This document shows, in pieces, positions 42,697 through 50,931 of a stretch of 64,000 nt of DNA; position 1 is the stretch's first letter; each line of letters begins with the position of its first letter. The notes beneath the pieces were generated by a model, which made no database searches, was not told where the DNA came from, and was given only the letters and a program-made list of their open reading frames with translations. The position numbers were made by a program, and so were the translations under genes. This DNA comes from Hyphomicrobium sp. (GTDB lineage Bacteria > Pseudomonadota > Alphaproteobacteria > Rhizobiales > Hyphomicrobiaceae): positions 124,001 through 188,000 of the forward strand of contig JALHMJ010000004.1 in assembly GCA_022844105.1 (NCBI GenBank), written 5' to 3'.

Positions 42697-43209
42697 TCAG
42701 TTGGCGGCTCTCTGATCCGGCGGAGCATCCGCCTTTTGCGCCGACGTCCCGGCTTTGCGCATCAGTGCCAGAACTTCATCCGGATTTTCGATGTCGAGGG
42801 TGTGCGGATGTTGAGGATCGGAGGTACCGACGAGGTCGCTGCGAACTTCACCGTCCGGTGTCATGAAGATCGTGCGGGGAACATAGGTCCCATCCGGTGC
42901 AAAAGCGCCATTCGCCGTCTTGTCCGCATCCGCATCGACAAGGATCATCACGACATCCTTTGACGCTGCCACCACGCGCTCGTCCTTGAACACCGACCGG
43001 AATTTCGCGCACGCGGTGCACCAGGGCGCGTGGAAAACCATCATGACGGTTTTGCCGGTTTTGGTCGCCTCGGGAATGCCGGTCTTGAGGCCGTGCCATG
43101 TGACGGCCGGTGCATTCCAGTTTTCCGAGCCAGGCGCCGTGGCCCGCGCTGGTCCCGTGGCGACCGCCAGACAAGCCGCGGCGACAACAATGGCAGACGA
43201 CAAACGCAT
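42697..43209 (-). CDS. Thioredoxin-fold protein, exported
   Basis: 170 residues with a signal peptide (AIVVAAACLAVATGPARA). The thioredoxin domain has the active site WCTAC in VFHAPWCTACAKFRSV, then VDADAD and VPRTIFMTPDGEV with the cis-proline after Val. It probably acts as a periplasmic disulfide reductase similar to DsbD-gamma or SoxW types. Convergent with the small exported gene, eight bases apart. Confidence 0.85.
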   Translation of the reverse strand: MRLSSAIVVAAACLAVATGPARATAPGSENWNAPAVTWHGLKTGIPEATKTGKTVMMVFHAPWCTACAKFRSVFKDERVVAASKDVVMILVDADADKTANGAFAPDGTYVPRTIFMTPDGEVRSDLVGTSDPQHPHTLDIENPDEVLALMRKAGTSAQKADAPPDQRAAN

Positions 43210-43308
43210 GAGGTTCTCCGCAAAGAATGTAAGACTTTGTGCCGTGTCTACGGCTGCCGATCAACGGGGGATTGCTTGCAACCCGGCGGTTACATCAAGC
43301 GTTTGCTT

Positions 43309-44964
43309 TTACAGCAATTTCGCCGGCACACCAAGCAACGGCGCCACCCGTTCGATGAGCCGAGCGGTGGTCGGGGCCGCATTTCGCCCTGCCGTAATCT
43401 CGCCCGCCGTCACATCTTGACCCTTCGGTTCAAACAGCATCACGAGCGTGAGAAAGGATGGATTTGACGCCGGGAAGGTCGCGAGAAACGACGCCAGAAC
43501 CGCTTTCTTGCGATAGCCGCCCGAGACCGCCATTTCGGCCGTCCCGGTCTTGCCGCCGACTTCGAAACCGGCGACGTCCGCACGGCGGCCGGTGCCAACA
43601 GGATCGGTTACGTTGCGACGCATGATGTCGCGCAAAAGCGCACTGGTGCGCGGCGATACCAATCTCCGACCCTTGGCGGGTGGGACTGCCGCGTCGCGGG
43701 CAAGAAAAGTTGGCGCGACCGCCGTGCCGCCATTGACAAGCGCCGCCGCCGCCGCCGCGAACTGGATCGGCGTCACGGCCATGCCGTGTCCAAAGGCCAG
43801 CGTGATCTGCTCGATGCGGCCGATCTGCGCCGGCTTCTGCGGTTCTGTCCCGGGCGAGACTTCAGTCCGCATCGGCCCCCACAATCCGAGCTTCTGAAAA
43901 AAGGCCTTCTGCGCCTCAAGCCCCGCAGATAGCGCCAATTGTCCCGCGCCCACGTTCGAGGAATGAACAAACACCTCACCCACCGTCATCGGCCGACCGA
44001 GCGGATGCAAATCCTCGATCGTGAACCGCCCCGCCTTCAGCGGCTGCGTCGTATCGACCATGCTCTCCAGAGATTTGCCGCCCTCCAGCGCGAGAGCGAC
44101 GGTGACCAGTTTCACGATCGAGCCGAGTTCGTAGGTGCCCGCCACCACCTTGTCGATGCGCGCCGGGTCCAGAGCCTCCTCGGCGATCGCGGGATCGACG
44201 CCCGGCCGTGAAACGGAGGCCACCACTTCGCCGGTTCGCACATCGAGCACGAGACCGGCAGCGCCCGCCGCTTCGTAGCGGGTCATTGCGCCAGCCAGTT
44301 CTTCATCGAGCGCGTGCATGACGGCGACGTCGAGTGACAGCCGAACCGGCGCCCGCGCCGACAGCCGTGCGCCGAACGCCGCCTCCGACGCACCGATTTC
44401 ATCGATATATCGCTCGACCCCAGCCACGCCGCGGTTGTCGATGTCCACCCGACCGAGGATATGTCCTCCAAGCCGTCCGGCCGGATAGGTCCGCCGGATT
44501 TCATCGACGAATAGCAACCCTGGAATGCCGAGATTGTGCACCCGTTGCGCCATGCCGGGGCTGAGCCCGCGCCGAACCCACACGAACCGCCGCGTGCGGT
44601 CGGCGAGGTTGCGCCTCAGTTCGCGCACGTTCAAACCTGGAAACAGCGTCGCCAGCTGCTCAGCCGCCTCATCGGCGTCTTGGATCATAAGCGGATCGGC
44701 GTAAAGCGACGGCATCTGCACATCGGTCGCCAGCAGCCGGCCATTGCGATCAACGATGTCCGGTCTGGCCAGCGTGCCGGATGGCGTCGACATCATCGAT
44801 ACTCGGATCGTCGACGCGCCCTCGTGGCGCAGCGCCAGATTGATGAGCTGACCTGCCACGGCAACGAACATGAGCGTGACGCCAAAAGCCAGCACGCGCG
44901 AACGAGACCGCGGCGAAGCCGCAGCGGTGATCACCGGCTCAGTCACTCTGGCGGCAGCAGACAT
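43309..44964 (-). CDS. ftsI: Division-specific peptidoglycan transpeptidase FtsI (PBP3)
   Basis: 551 residues. Class B penicillin-binding protein that crosslinks septal peptidoglycan as part of the FtsW-FtsI complex. One N-terminal membrane segment (FGVTLMFVAVAGQLINLAL), a dimerization domain with RGLSPGMAQRV, and all three transpeptidase motifs: SIVK with the nucleophile Ser, SSN and KTGTAE. ATG 44964 is used; the longer frame to 45138 overlaps ftsL. It follows ftsL by seven bases. In most relatives murE comes next, but here it does not. Confidence 0.93.
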   Translation of the reverse strand: MSAAARVTEPVITAAASPRSRSRVLAFGVTLMFVAVAGQLINLALRHEGASTIRVSMMSTPSGTLARPDIVDRNGRLLATDVQMPSLYADPLMIQDADEAAEQLATLFPGLNVRELRRNLADRTRRFVWVRRGLSPGMAQRVHNLGIPGLLFVDEIRRTYPAGRLGGHILGRVDIDNRGVAGVERYIDEIGASEAAFGARLSARAPVRLSLDVAVMHALDEELAGAMTRYEAAGAAGLVLDVRTGEVVASVSRPGVDPAIAEEALDPARIDKVVAGTYELGSIVKLVTVALALEGGKSLESMVDTTQPLKAGRFTIEDLHPLGRPMTVGEVFVHSSNVGAGQLALSAGLEAQKAFFQKLGLWGPMRTEVSPGTEPQKPAQIGRIEQITLAFGHGMAVTPIQFAAAAAALVNGGTAVAPTFLARDAAVPPAKGRRLVSPRTSALLRDIMRRNVTDPVGTGRRADVAGFEVGGKTGTAEMAVSGGYRKKAVLASFLATFPASNPSFLTLVMLFEPKGQDVTAGEITAGRNAAPTTARLIERVAPLLGVPAKLL

Positions 44965-44971
44965 GTTCCGC

Positions 44972-45268
44972 TCACTGCCCCGTCGAACTGGTGGTGATGC
45001 CGTGGGCGGCAACGCCCGCGCCGGGAATGAGATGACGGGCCGCCAGCGGTTCCAGACCAAGCCCGCGCGCCAGCGGCTCGATCCGCTCCGGTCGGGCAAG
45101 ATGCGCGCGCTCGGCCCGCAACACGGCGATATCGGCACGCGCGCGTTCCGCTTCTCGCTCTCGCGATTGCAGCCGGCTCTCGATCATCCGCGTGTCGTAG
45201 TTAAGCCCATAGAGCAGAAAGGCGCTCGCCAGCGCCAACAACAAGGCCGCGATGTTCACAATGCGCAT
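44972..45268 (-). CDS. ftsL: Cell division protein FtsL
   Basis: 98 residues with a single membrane segment (IVNIAALLLALASAFLLYGL, about 3-22) followed by a periplasmic coiled coil (RMIESRLQSREREAERA), the bitopic FtsL plan. The start MRIVNIAALL is at 45268; the open frame extends back into rsmH in another phase. FtsL links FtsB/Q to FtsWI. Identification rests on position between rsmH and ftsI and on topology, as the sequence diverges quickly. Confidence 0.82.
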   Translation of the reverse strand: MRIVNIAALLLALASAFLLYGLNYDTRMIESRLQSREREAERARADIAVLRAERAHLARPERIEPLARGLGLEPLAARHLIPGAGVAAHGITTSSTGQ

Positions 45269-45329
45269 GGCGACACTCCGGTTCGATCCGGCGGTTCGGC
45301 AAATCCACGTTGTGCTCGGGCCTGATCTT

Positions 45330-46322
45330 TCAGCCGCTACCGGAAACAGTGGACCACGCCGGGGCCTCCGTCCGGATGGCGGCCCTGAGCCGTGCCGAGC
45401 GGGCACGCGGGTTCACATCCAATTCACCTTTCTGAGGTGTTAACGGGCGCGAGTTAACAATCCGAAAACTCGGGGGCGAAACTTGTATGTTTTTCTGCGG
45501 TAGATAGCGGGAACCTTGATCGGCCTTGCCGGCCCGCTCGGCCATGAAACGCTTGACGATTCTGTCTTCCAGACTGTGGAATGACACGACCACCAGTCGT
45601 CCGCCGGGAACGAGAATTTTTTCCGCTGCGCCCAGCGCGCGCTCCAGTTCGCCCAACTCGTCGTTGATGAAAATCCTGAGTGCCTGAAAGGTTCGTGTCG
45701 CGGGATGCCGACCGTCTTCTTTGCGGCCGTGGAACACACGCAGCACCAGATCAGCCAGATTTTTTGTGCGCATCAACGGCGCTGCGTTGCGCTGTTTGAC
45801 GATCGCCCGTGCGATCGCCCGCGAGCGCCGTTCTTCGCCGAATTGATAGATAATGTCGGCGATCTGCTCTTCGTCAAACCCGTTGACGACATCCGCCGCG
45901 CTCGGACCTTCTCGTGACATGCGCATATCGAGCGGCCCGTCGTTCTGAAATGAAAAGCCCCGCTCCGCTTCATCGATCTGCATCGACGAGACGCCGACAT
46001 CGAGAACGACGCCATCGACCCCAGCAAGTCCGATGTCGGCAATCACCGCCTGCATTTCGCCGAACGCACGATGCATCAGCGTCAGCCGCGGCGCGAATTC
46101 ATCGACAAGCGCGGCCCCAGCGTCAATGGCCGTCGGATCGCGATCAAACGCGATCACGCGGCAGTCGGCAGCCGTCAGGATGGCGCGCGTGTAGCCGCCC
46201 GCACCGAATGTTCCGTCAATGTAGGTTTCGTTGGGCTTTGGCAGCAGCGCGTCCAGCACATCCGGCAGCATCACGGGGATATGTCGCGGTCCATCCGGCA
46301 TCGAACCGGAGCCCGCACTCAT
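45330..46322 (-). CDS. rsmH: 16S rRNA (cytosine1402-N4)-methyltransferase
   Basis: 330 residues. RsmH (MraW) methylates C1402 in the ribosomal P site. SAM motifs: IDGTFGAGGYTRAIL, then the family block GVSSMQIDEAERGFSFQNDG with PLDMRM, and the C-terminal VVSFHSLEDRIVK. Its start overlaps the mraZ stop (ATGA), showing translational coupling. The length is normal for the family. Confidence 0.96.
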   Translation of the reverse strand: MSAGSGSMPDGPRHIPVMLPDVLDALLPKPNETYIDGTFGAGGYTRAILTAADCRVIAFDRDPTAIDAGAALVDEFAPRLTLMHRAFGEMQAVIADIGLAGVDGVVLDVGVSSMQIDEAERGFSFQNDGPLDMRMSREGPSAADVVNGFDEEQIADIIYQFGEERRSRAIARAIVKQRNAAPLMRTKNLADLVLRVFHGRKEDGRHPATRTFQALRIFINDELGELERALGAAEKILVPGGRLVVVSFHSLEDRIVKRFMAERAGKADQGSRYLPQKNIQVSPPSFRIVNSRPLTPQKGELDVNPRARSARLRAAIRTEAPAWSTVSGSG

Positions 46323-46801
46323 GCCCCGTCTCCTTCGCTGCCGTCGCTTCGCGCGGCGCGTCCAAGAAGCTTGCGATGCTCTTGCACCTTTTCGCGGGCC
46401 GCTCGGCGGCGTTCGTCAAACCGCTCGGGTGCCCACATCTGGAATTTCTCACCAAGCCCAACGAAAGTGACTTCGGACTGAAGGCCGGCATGGGTGCGAA
46501 GCGGCTGAGGAAGGACGATGCGCCCGTCGCCGTCGATCGCGAGGACCTGAACGTCACCGTAGAGCGCGACAGAGAGTTCGTCACGCTCGTCCGAATAATC
46601 CGGCAGGCCTGCGAGAAGCCCATCGATCTTCTGCGCAAGTCTCTCGCCGCCTGCATCGAGTGCCGGAGCATCAAGCGAAGGGTAGCAGTAGATCCCGCCA
46701 CCGTATCCGTCGCGTTCGAGCACCGCACGGAAGGGTGCTGGGATTGAAACCCGCCCTTTGGCGTCGATCTTATTTGTGAATGTCGAGACAAAGCGGTCCA
46801 T
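46319..46801 (-). CDS. mraZ: Transcriptional regulator MraZ
   Basis: 160 residues. MraZ is an AbrB-like ring-forming regulator of its own division-cluster operon. Two DxxxR motifs are visible in the repeats (NKIDAKGRVSIPAPFR and AIDGDGRIVLPQPLR). It is first of the mraZ-rsmH-ftsL-ftsI series. A set of TGG repeats with a 10-bp period lies 180-215 bases upstream (46982-47016) and fits known MraZ boxes. Confidence 0.94.
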   Translation of the reverse strand: MDRFVSTFTNKIDAKGRVSIPAPFRAVLERDGYGGGIYCYPSLDAPALDAGGERLAQKIDGLLAGLPDYSDERDELSVALYGDVQVLAIDGDGRIVLPQPLRTHAGLQSEVTFVGLGEKFQMWAPERFDERRRAAREKVQEHRKLLGRAARSDGSEGDGA

Positions 46802-46981
46802 CCCCCGGTTTCGAACCTCGCCTTCGACGCCAACTCGATCTTCGATGGTCCAGCTCCCCTCGAGCCGTCTCGAAACTCACACCCGCCCCACCGGCGGGGC
46901 CGTGGCAGTCGACCTGATCTGGGCCCTCTCTCCAGATCGGCGCCACGCCACGGATCCCTACCCGGTGCGGTCGGGCATTAA

Positions 46982-47016
46982 TGGGATGCCATGGATAATC
47001 ATGGGCGTCAATGGAT
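46982..47016. promoter_or_regulatory. Probable MraZ operator: four TGG boxes at 10-bp period
   Basis: TGGGA, TGGAT, TGGGC and TGGAT begin at 46982, 46992, 47002 and 47012, exactly 10 bp apart. MraZ of other bacteria binds direct TGGG-type repeats with 5-base spacers upstream of mraZ. A TTGACG lies across the last boxes on the minus strand, a possible -35 of the operon. Confidence 0.7.
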
Positions 47017-47085
47017 CGTTAACGTTTTCTCCTGGGATAACTCAGCTCCTACGCCGTGCGGCCGGCTCGCCCACTTCCCGCGCCC

Positions 47086-47275
47086 GGCGGCCGGCTCCCC
47101 GGCAGGGGAGTCGCCCGGCGCCACAAAGGAGAGTCGCCCGGCGCAAACAATCTTCCTCGCCGGGCGGCCGGCTCCCCGGCAATGGAGTCGCCCGGCGCCA
47201 CAAAGGAGAGTCGCCCAGCGCAAACAGTCCTCCTCGCCGGGCGGCCGGCTCCCCGACAGGGGAGTCGCCCGGCGC
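47086..47275. repeat. 77-bp tandem repeat, about 2.5 copies
   Basis: GGCGGCCGGCTCCCC starts at 47086, 47163 and 47240, exactly 77 bp apart. Each unit includes a palindrome CTCCCC-GGCA-GGGGAG and GTCGCCCGGCGC segments. A partial related copy lies at 48424-48466 beside rnpB. Confidence 0.85.
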
Positions 47276-47307
47276 AAAAAAAAGGCCCGGTAAAAACCGG
47301 GCCTTTT
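47276..47307 (-). terminator. Terminator of the Pro/Ser-rich protein gene
   Basis: On the minus strand AAAAGGCCCGG, loop TTTTTA, CCGGGCC and then a run of T. It lies 24 bases after the stop codon at 47331. A-runs on the other side make it usable in both directions. Confidence 0.88.
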
Positions 47308-47330
47308 GTCGTTCGATTTGCAGCGGCCGA

Positions 47331-48269
47331 TCAAGGCGTCGGTGCCGACGGCTGCAAGGCCGGCGGCGTCGATGAACTGTCGCCCGACGGCGAAGCCGGA
47401 GTGCTTTCTGGGGTCGTTGAGGACGGCGAAGCCGGAGTGCTTTCTGGCGTCGTCGACGACGGCGAAGAAGGCGCTGGCGTCGATGGCGCGTCGGTCGAAC
47501 CGCTGCCGGAGGGCGACGCGGACGGCTCAGCCGAAGATGGCGTCGCGCTGTCCTGTGACGGCGCTGCCGGCGGAGTAGCCGAACTATCGGCAGGCTTTTC
47601 CGCGGACGGCGTCGTCGTTGGGTCCGCCGGCGGCGTTGCCGTGCTGCCGTCCGAAGGCGGCGTTGAGGTGGCATCGCCGGGCTGCGTGACCGTCGTGGTG
47701 TCAGACGGCGGCGTCGGCGAAGGTGCGGACGGCTCGGAGGCCGGCGGCGTTGCAGCGCTATCCGGCGTCGACGACGGAGCGGACGCTTCGCCCGTTGGTG
47801 CCACGGCCGGGGTCTCGACCGGCTTATCGGTCACCGCCTCGGCAGGCTTATCCTCAGCTTTAGGCTCTTCGGGCTTTGCCTCGGCTGCCGGCGGCGTCGG
47901 CTCAGTTATGATTTCGGCGGGCGTTTCTGAGGTCGCAGCCGGCGTTTCGGTGGACGGCGCGGCCGCCTCGGGCGCATCAGCAGGCTTCTCGCCGGATAGC
48001 TTCGAGCGTTCGGCCGCGATCACGTCCTCGATTTTCTTAAAGGCATCCTCGGCGACACTGCGCGCGGTTTCAGAGCCCGCGACTTTTCCTTCTAAATCGC
48101 TGACTTTTTCGGTCAAATCCTTGACCTGCTGAATGGCCCCATCACGCGCCAACTGCACGGTTTGCAACTGTCGCACCGCATCGTTGCGACTGGCCATCAT
48201 CCACCCGGCGATGCCTAGGCACGCGAGCGATACGGCCGCAAATGCTGTTTTGCTGATCCCTTCAAACAT
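47331..48269 (-). CDS. Membrane-anchored low-complexity Pro/Ser/Thr/Ala-rich protein
   Basis: 312 residues. One N-terminal membrane segment (TAFAAVSLACLGIAGWMMA, about 8-26), a short coiled coil (QLARDGAIQQVKDLTEKVSD, to about 90), then more than 200 residues of Pro, Ser, Thr, Ala and Glu with short repeats (SSTTPESTPASP twice). It is probably a periplasmic spacer-like protein. ATG 48269 has GGAGGAG six bases upstream. No known domain; its place between rnpB and mraZ is the only context. Confidence 0.6.
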   Translation of the reverse strand: MFEGISKTAFAAVSLACLGIAGWMMASRNDAVRQLQTVQLARDGAIQQVKDLTEKVSDLEGKVAGSETARSVAEDAFKKIEDVIAAERSKLSGEKPADAPEAAAPSTETPAATSETPAEIITEPTPPAAEAKPEEPKAEDKPAEAVTDKPVETPAVAPTGEASAPSSTPDSAATPPASEPSAPSPTPPSDTTTVTQPGDATSTPPSDGSTATPPADPTTTPSAEKPADSSATPPAAPSQDSATPSSAEPSASPSGSGSTDAPSTPAPSSPSSTTPESTPASPSSTTPESTPASPSGDSSSTPPALQPSAPTP

Positions 48270-48423
48270 ACACTTCTCCTCCCGGGCATCTCGGCGTGCC
48301 CCTCCCGCGTCCGCCTTGAGTGGCCGGCGCACTTTTATTGAGAACAAGTCTAGGAGATTAGCCGCCGCAGGTGAACACCTGAGTTGACGCTTTGGCGTAG
48401 AAGTTCTGAATTGGCAAACAACC

Positions 48424-48466
48424 GCGCCCGGCGGCCGGCTCCCCGTCAGGCGAGTCGCCGGGCGCA
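48424..48466. repeat. Dispersed copy of the palindromic GGCGGCCGGCTCCCC repeat
   Basis: CGCGCCCGGCGGCCGGCTCC leads a hairpin ending GAGTCGCCGGGCGC. The unit is shared with the 77-bp array at 47086, about 1.3 kb away, and abuts the 3' end of rnpB. Confidence 0.75.
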
Positions 48467-48480
48467 CCCAATAAAACATC

Positions 48481-48893
<413 letters not shown>

Positions 48894-48941
48894 TAAGTGG
48901 CCGCCGCGGCGCGAGCCGTCAAGCGGACGCTTCCCTGATCC

Positions 48942-49157
48942 TCAAGCCTTTGTCACCGTGCCGGCCTGATAAACCGGCCGGAACCGCCGCGCGCTGATCG
49001 TAATGCGCTCGCCGATCTGCGGCTGCGGCTGGCCCTGCAAAACAAAAATGACCGCCAAGCCGCTATCGGTGACGAGTTCACCGAATGACCCGCTCCACGA
49101 GCGCACGGTCCCGGTAAAAATTTGGGTTCCCGGCTCAAAAAGATCGAGTTCCCCCAT
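48942..49157 (-). CDS. Small hypothetical protein
   Basis: 71 residues, strand-rich and compact (FTGTVRSWSGSFGELVTDSG; AVIFVLQGQPQPQIGERITI), in the style of a cold-shock or OB-like small domain, but not assigned. It lies upstream of rnpB on the same strand. ATG 49157 has GAGCAGGG upstream. Confidence 0.6.
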   Translation of the reverse strand: MGELDLFEPGTQIFTGTVRSWSGSFGELVTDSGLAVIFVLQGQPQPQIGERITISARRFRPVYQAGTVTKA

Positions 49158-49266
49158 GTGTCCCTGCTCCGGCTGTTTTTATGATCCTGCCGATGAGAAA
49201 GCGGCAACTACCGCCTCGCCACGATAGCGATATTTCAGCCGTGTGAGACAAGCTTTTAACGTCCCA

Positions 49267-50052
49267 TCAACCGACCTCGGCTGCCGGTAGGCTTTCCACG
49301 AGACGGCGCAGCGTCATAAGTGTTGACCGGTCAAGGCGGCTGTCGACCCGCTGCGGCCGGAAATGCATTTGGAAAGCCCTGAGCACGAATTCCATTTCCA
49401 AATCGAGCGGCCCCGATGGCGCCACGCCGTAGCCATAGCGAGCAAGCAGATCGCGCGCGTCGCGAACGGCGGCCGTTTCGGCGCCGCGCCCCTCACCCGC
49501 ATCGGCGGGATCGACGGGCTCCGGCGGCAGCCAAAATCCAACACCTTCGCAAAACAGCCGCGGCCAATCGAATTTCTCCCCAGGATCGATCTTGCGCGAT
49601 GGCGCAATGTCGGAATGCGCCAGCACCCGCTCCGGGACAATGCCGCGCCGATGGCAGATATCCAACGCCAGCCCGATAACCGCGCGCATCTGCGCCTCTG
49701 GAAAATCCGGATAGCCCAGCGCATGACCCGGGTTTTGAATTTCAATCCCGATTGAGGCCGAATTGATATCCGTCTCCCCCTGCCACGACGACACGCCCGC
49801 GTGCCAAGCGCGCATCTCTTCGGCCACCATCTGAATGATGCGCCCGTCAACGTCGATAACGTAATGACACGAGACTTTGCAGTCCGGCCGCGAAAGCACG
49901 TCCAGCGCCCGCTCGACGGTTTCAAGGCCGGTATAGTGCAGAACGAGAACACTCGGCGTCAGTCCGCGCAAACGCGCTTCGATATTGGGCGAGGGAAAAA
50001 GATCAGCGACAAGCGGACTGTCCGGTGCAGCTATGACAGGCAAATCGCTCAT
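49267..50052 (-). CDS. N-acetylmuramoyl-L-alanine amidase (AmpD/AmiD type)
   Basis: 261 residues. The amidase_2 domain has the zinc ligand His in VLVLHYTG, the SIGIEIQNPGH block with the catalytic Glu, and HSDIAPSRKIDPGEKFDW with the second His and Asp. A C-terminal peptidoglycan-binding domain (LLARYGYGVAP, then VLRAFQMHFRP) follows. It cleaves muropeptides between MurNAc and L-Ala in recycling or remodelling. No signal peptide is visible, so a cytoplasmic recycling role is likelier. Overlaps the DjlA-like gene by four bases. Confidence 0.92.
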   Translation of the reverse strand: MSDLPVIAAPDSPLVADLFPSPNIEARLRGLTPSVLVLHYTGLETVERALDVLSRPDCKVSCHYVIDVDGRIIQMVAEEMRAWHAGVSSWQGETDINSASIGIEIQNPGHALGYPDFPEAQMRAVIGLALDICHRRGIVPERVLAHSDIAPSRKIDPGEKFDWPRLFCEGVGFWLPPEPVDPADAGEGRGAETAAVRDARDLLARYGYGVAPSGPLDLEMEFVLRAFQMHFRPQRVDSRLDRSTLMTLRRLVESLPAAEVG

Positions 50053-50759
50053 GCTCGCTTGCCCTTCAAGCCCCGCTCCGCCGCGATTGCTTCGTAAGCG
50101 GCGTTGATGTGGGCAAGCTTCGCCGTTGCTACCTTGATGACACCAGGCGGGGCTCCTTCGGCGATCAGTCGGTCCGGATGGGTCTCCTGCACCAGCTTTC
50201 GATAACGGGCACGAATGTCCCGCTCGCTGGCATCCGGCATGAGATCGAGAATAGTGTAGGGGCTGTCCGGGTCCCGCACGAATTGCGCGCGGATGGTGCA
50301 AAATTCGGTATCCGAGTAGCCAAATCGGCAAGCAACCGTCTTCAGATAATGATCCTCGCTCGGGTGCAGCACTCCGTCCGCGCACGCAATATACATCAGG
50401 CATTCGAAGACGCGCCGCTTGGTGTCGGGGTCGCGGCTCAACATCTCACCGACACGATCGGCATAGATCTCGTATCCGGTCACGTCCGCGGCCGCTTGCG
50501 CATAAACATTCTTTATCCGCTCGACATCACCCGGCGGTACATCAAGGAATTGCTCGAACACGGCTGCCTCCGACGATACGGCAACGCCGTCGGCCGCCGC
50601 CATCTTCGCCGCCAGCACGACGAAAGCCGAGGTAAAACCCGTCGACTGCGTCCAGCGCCGCCGCCGCAAAATTCCGTAGGCCTTCAGCCGTCGCGCGATG
50701 CGGGCAAACACCCCGATCCGGGGCCGCACAAGGGTATCGAGGATCGTCTGGTCGCTCAT
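50049..50759 (-). CDS. DjlA-like protein with TerB and J domains
   Basis: 236 residues. A TerB-like helical domain (AFVVLAAKMAAADGVAVSSE; MYIACADGVLHPSED) is followed by a C-terminal J domain with the HPD motif in QETHPDRLIAEG, which stimulates DnaK ATPase. The N-terminal membrane anchor of enteric DjlA is absent. Its stop overlaps the amidase start (ATGA), so the two are coupled. Confidence 0.88.
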   Translation of the reverse strand: MSDQTILDTLVRPRIGVFARIARRLKAYGILRRRRWTQSTGFTSAFVVLAAKMAAADGVAVSSEAAVFEQFLDVPPGDVERIKNVYAQAAADVTGYEIYADRVGEMLSRDPDTKRRVFECLMYIACADGVLHPSEDHYLKTVACRFGYSDTEFCTIRAQFVRDPDSPYTILDLMPDASERDIRARYRKLVQETHPDRLIAEGAPPGVIKVATAKLAHINAAYEAIAAERGLKGKRA

Positions 50760-50931
50760 GCGCCAGCACTAGCCGCTTTTCCGCGGCAACAGAAGGGCAT
50801 GCCCCCCGCCTTGGCGCCGCAGATCAGCTTGCACGATCGCACCCTGTCGTTTAGCTGAGCCCAGTCCACCAAACACGTCTTGCAATCGAAACCGTCACAT
50901 CGACTTTCAAACCGCAACGCCGGGGCCGGCC

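Larger units (their letters stand above)
46802..47330. other. Gene-free region upstream of mraZ
   Basis: About 530 bases hold the probable MraZ operator (46982-47016), the 77-bp tandem repeat array (47086-47275) and a terminator of the next gene. I find no protein-coding gene; the open frames here are Arg/Pro-rich products of the repeats. Confidence 0.7.

Noticed and set aside
47086-47275. Possible CRISPR array
   Set aside because: The repeats are contiguous 77-bp units with no unique spacers of uniform length, and there are no cas genes in the window.
47042-47674. Arg-rich minus-strand frame over the repeat array
   Set aside because: It is the translation of the 77-bp repeats and of the wrong phase of the low-complexity gene.
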